A DNA stretch of 5,539 nt from JBHHYU01 sp046757725. GTDB taxonomy: Bacteria > Desulfobacterota > Binatia > UBA9968. The notes beneath the pieces were generated by a model, which saw nothing but the letters and a program-made list of their open reading frames with translations, searched no databases and was not told where the DNA came from. This document shows, piece after piece, positions 4,783-5,539 of the stretch. The translations under genes and the position numbers were made by a program. Location: positions 1-5,539 of the forward strand of contig JBHHYU010000150.1 in assembly GCA_046757725.1 (NCBI GenBank). The letters are read 5' to 3'. Every line of letters begins with the position of its first letter. The first letter of the stretch is position 1.

Positions 4783-5317
4783 ATTTCTTTGGCCCCTGAT
4801 ACTCGAACGTGTATCCCAGGCTAAAGGCATCCCACCACTCCGGAACCCCTGTTTCCTTGTCAGTATGTCGAGCAAGGCCCCCTGTCGATGGGTTTTCTAT
4901 CGTATAGACCAGCTTGTACTTTCCGGGCCTGAGCTTTATGTTTCTGCCATAGTGGGGTCCATCTTTGGCCACCATTTGCCAAAGAAGGCCCCTCTGCTCT
5001 TCGCCTGTTTTAAGATGGCGAAGCCTGTACTGAACAGTGAGATACGGTATCCACTCTCCCGCACCAAAGCCGTGCTTATTATCCTTCGTGGCGTGGATAT
5101 CCGCCTCCAGGTGGATGACTGCTCCTTCTTCTCTTGGAACACCACCCCAATACTCATCCTGGGATACTGCTGGTTCCACATAAACAGCGGCGATCTCCAT
5201 CCCGTGCTTCTCTAACGGTTCCCCTATTGGAAACTCCTCGGCACTCGCCGTGACACAAAACGAAGAGACCATGACTAACCCCATCAACCCGTGAAGTAAG
5301 CTTCTAGCCATTTTCAT
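4781..5317 (-). CDS. P19/FetP/Tp34-type periplasmic iron- and copper-binding protein
   Basis: This 178-residue protein belongs to the Fe2+ transport-related periplasmic family PF10634 (Campylobacter P19, E. coli FetP, Treponema Tp34). A Sec signal covers residues 1-26 (MKMARSLLHGL to ASA). The mature part shows the family blocks MEIAAVYVEP (40-49), HLEADIHA (69-76), GEWIPYLTVQY (87-97), MVAKDGPHYG (115-124), GKYKLVYTI (132-140) and RHTDKETGV (150-158). From memory of P19 and FetP structures, the metal site uses a His, a Glu two residues later, a Met and two further His; H69, E71, M115, H122 and H151 fit with near-identical spacing. Family members work as dimers beside an FTR1-type permease, which is not in this window. 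The ATG at 5317-5315 has GGAGG five to six bases upstream; an 18-residue GTG-started extension (5371) has no such site and would hide the signal peptide. Confidence 0.95.
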   Translation of the reverse strand: MKMARSLLHGLMGLVMVSSFCVTASAEEFPIGEPLEKHGMEIAAVYVEPAVSQDEYWGGVPREEGAVIHLEADIHATKDNKHGFGAGEWIPYLTVQYRLRHLKTGEEQRGLLWQMVAKDGPHYGRNIKLRPGKYKLVYTIENPSTGGLARHTDKETGVPEWWDAFSLGYTFEYQGPKK

Positions 5318-5340
5318 TTTTTCCTCCAACGATTCAGAGT

Positions 5341-5400
5341 CCCTGCAGGTTTCGACCTCACATCGGTTCACGAGGCCGATGGCGAAGACAACCGGCAGGG
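5341..5400 (-). promoter_or_regulatory. Possible three-way-junction RNA in the P19 leader
   Basis: On the minus strand the arms CCCTGC (5400-5395) and GCAGGG (5346-5341) enclose two hairpins: CATCGG/CCGATG (5381-5376 with 5366-5361, nine-base loop) and AGGT-CGAA-ACCT (5358-5347). The second hairpin abuts the closing stem directly, so they could stack. The element ends about 12 bases before the GGAGG of the P19-family gene. The layout is that of a compact cis-regulatory RNA, but it matches no riboswitch class I know, and the stems are short. Confidence 0.35.
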
Positions 5401-5481
5401 TTCAGATCGGCTCGGGACGCTAGACTTGTCTCTACAGCCAACTAGTGCTATAAAGGAAAATGCTCGACCCAGGGACCGAGT

Positions 5482-5500
5482 AAAACCTCAGTCCTTGAGG
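5482..5500 (-). terminator. Weak Rho-independent-like terminator upstream of the P19 operon
   Basis: Read on the minus strand, CCTCA-AGGAC-TGAGG (5-bp stem, 5-base loop; the plus strand reads CCTCA-GTCCT-TGAGG at 5486-5500) is followed at once by TTTT (5485-5482). It could end a minus-strand gene lying beyond the right edge; a frame closing with TGA at 5517-5515 would suit. The stem is short, so confidence is low. The remaining DNA from 5401 to 5539 shows no supported gene, no clear promoter and no recognisable Fur box. Confidence 0.35.
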
Positions 5501-5539
5501 AGGAGCCCGCGGCTTCACCGTCCTCGCCCGCCAGCCTGG

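Noticed and set aside
4616..5215. Plus-strand open frame of 199 codons
   Set aside because: It is antisense to the P19-type gene, whose metal-site motifs are unmistakable.
5318..5371. GTG-started N-terminal extension of the P19-type protein
   Set aside because: The ATG at 5317 has an ideal GGAGG upstream and gives a clean signal peptide; the extension would bury it and would overlap the predicted leader RNA.
5318..5539. Fur box upstream of the iron-linked genes
   Set aside because: I looked for a GATAATGATAATCATTATC-like dyad on both strands and found none convincing.
5501..5539. Gene fragment at the right edge
   Set aside because: Short minus-strand frames stay open for a few to about 35 codons, but none has a recognisable end; too little sequence to support a call.

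Overview
The window looks like chromosomal DNA from a Gram-negative bacterium: it encodes an outer-membrane beta-barrel porin, several Sec or Tat signal peptides, and GC-rich coding DNA with clear GGAGG-type ribosome binding sites. I cannot place it in a phylum from sequence alone. Apart from a fragment at the left edge, every gene I can support lies on the minus strand, so the operon reads from right to left.

In order of transcription: (1) about 220 bases of leader DNA with a terminator-like hairpin and a compact predicted three-way-junction RNA; (2) a P19/FetP-type periplasmic iron/copper-binding protein (4781-5317); (3) a 118-base intergenic stretch with nested inverted repeats; (4) a secreted protein of unknown function (4060-4662); (5) a 59-residue HemP-family protein (3917-4096), easily missed because it is short and overlaps the previous gene; (6) an outer-membrane porin with an N-terminal coiled coil (2291-3829); (7) a 106-base gap holding a good sigma70-like promoter and a strong terminator-like hairpin; (8) a Tat-signal FMN-binding-domain protein (1609-2184); (9) an ApbE-type FAD:protein FMN transferase without a signal peptide (716-1612); (10) a four-helix membrane protein with several histidines (219-716). 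Genes 8-10 overlap by one to four bases and are probably translationally coupled. Convergent to them, bases 2-115 on the plus strand encode what looks like the end of a RodZ-type DUF4115 domain.

The genes suggest a metal-acquisition and extracytoplasmic electron-transfer locus. Cations would enter through an acidic porin, P19 would bind iron or copper in the periplasm, HemP would link the locus to iron or heme control, and a covalently flavinylated exported protein fed by a histidine-containing membrane protein could supply electrons, for example for metal reduction. The family calls for P19, HemP, the FMN-binding protein and ApbE are firm; the combined pathway is inference. No ferric/ferrous permease (FTR1 type) or TonB receptor is in the window. 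I see no tRNA, rRNA, CRISPR, transposase or attachment site.
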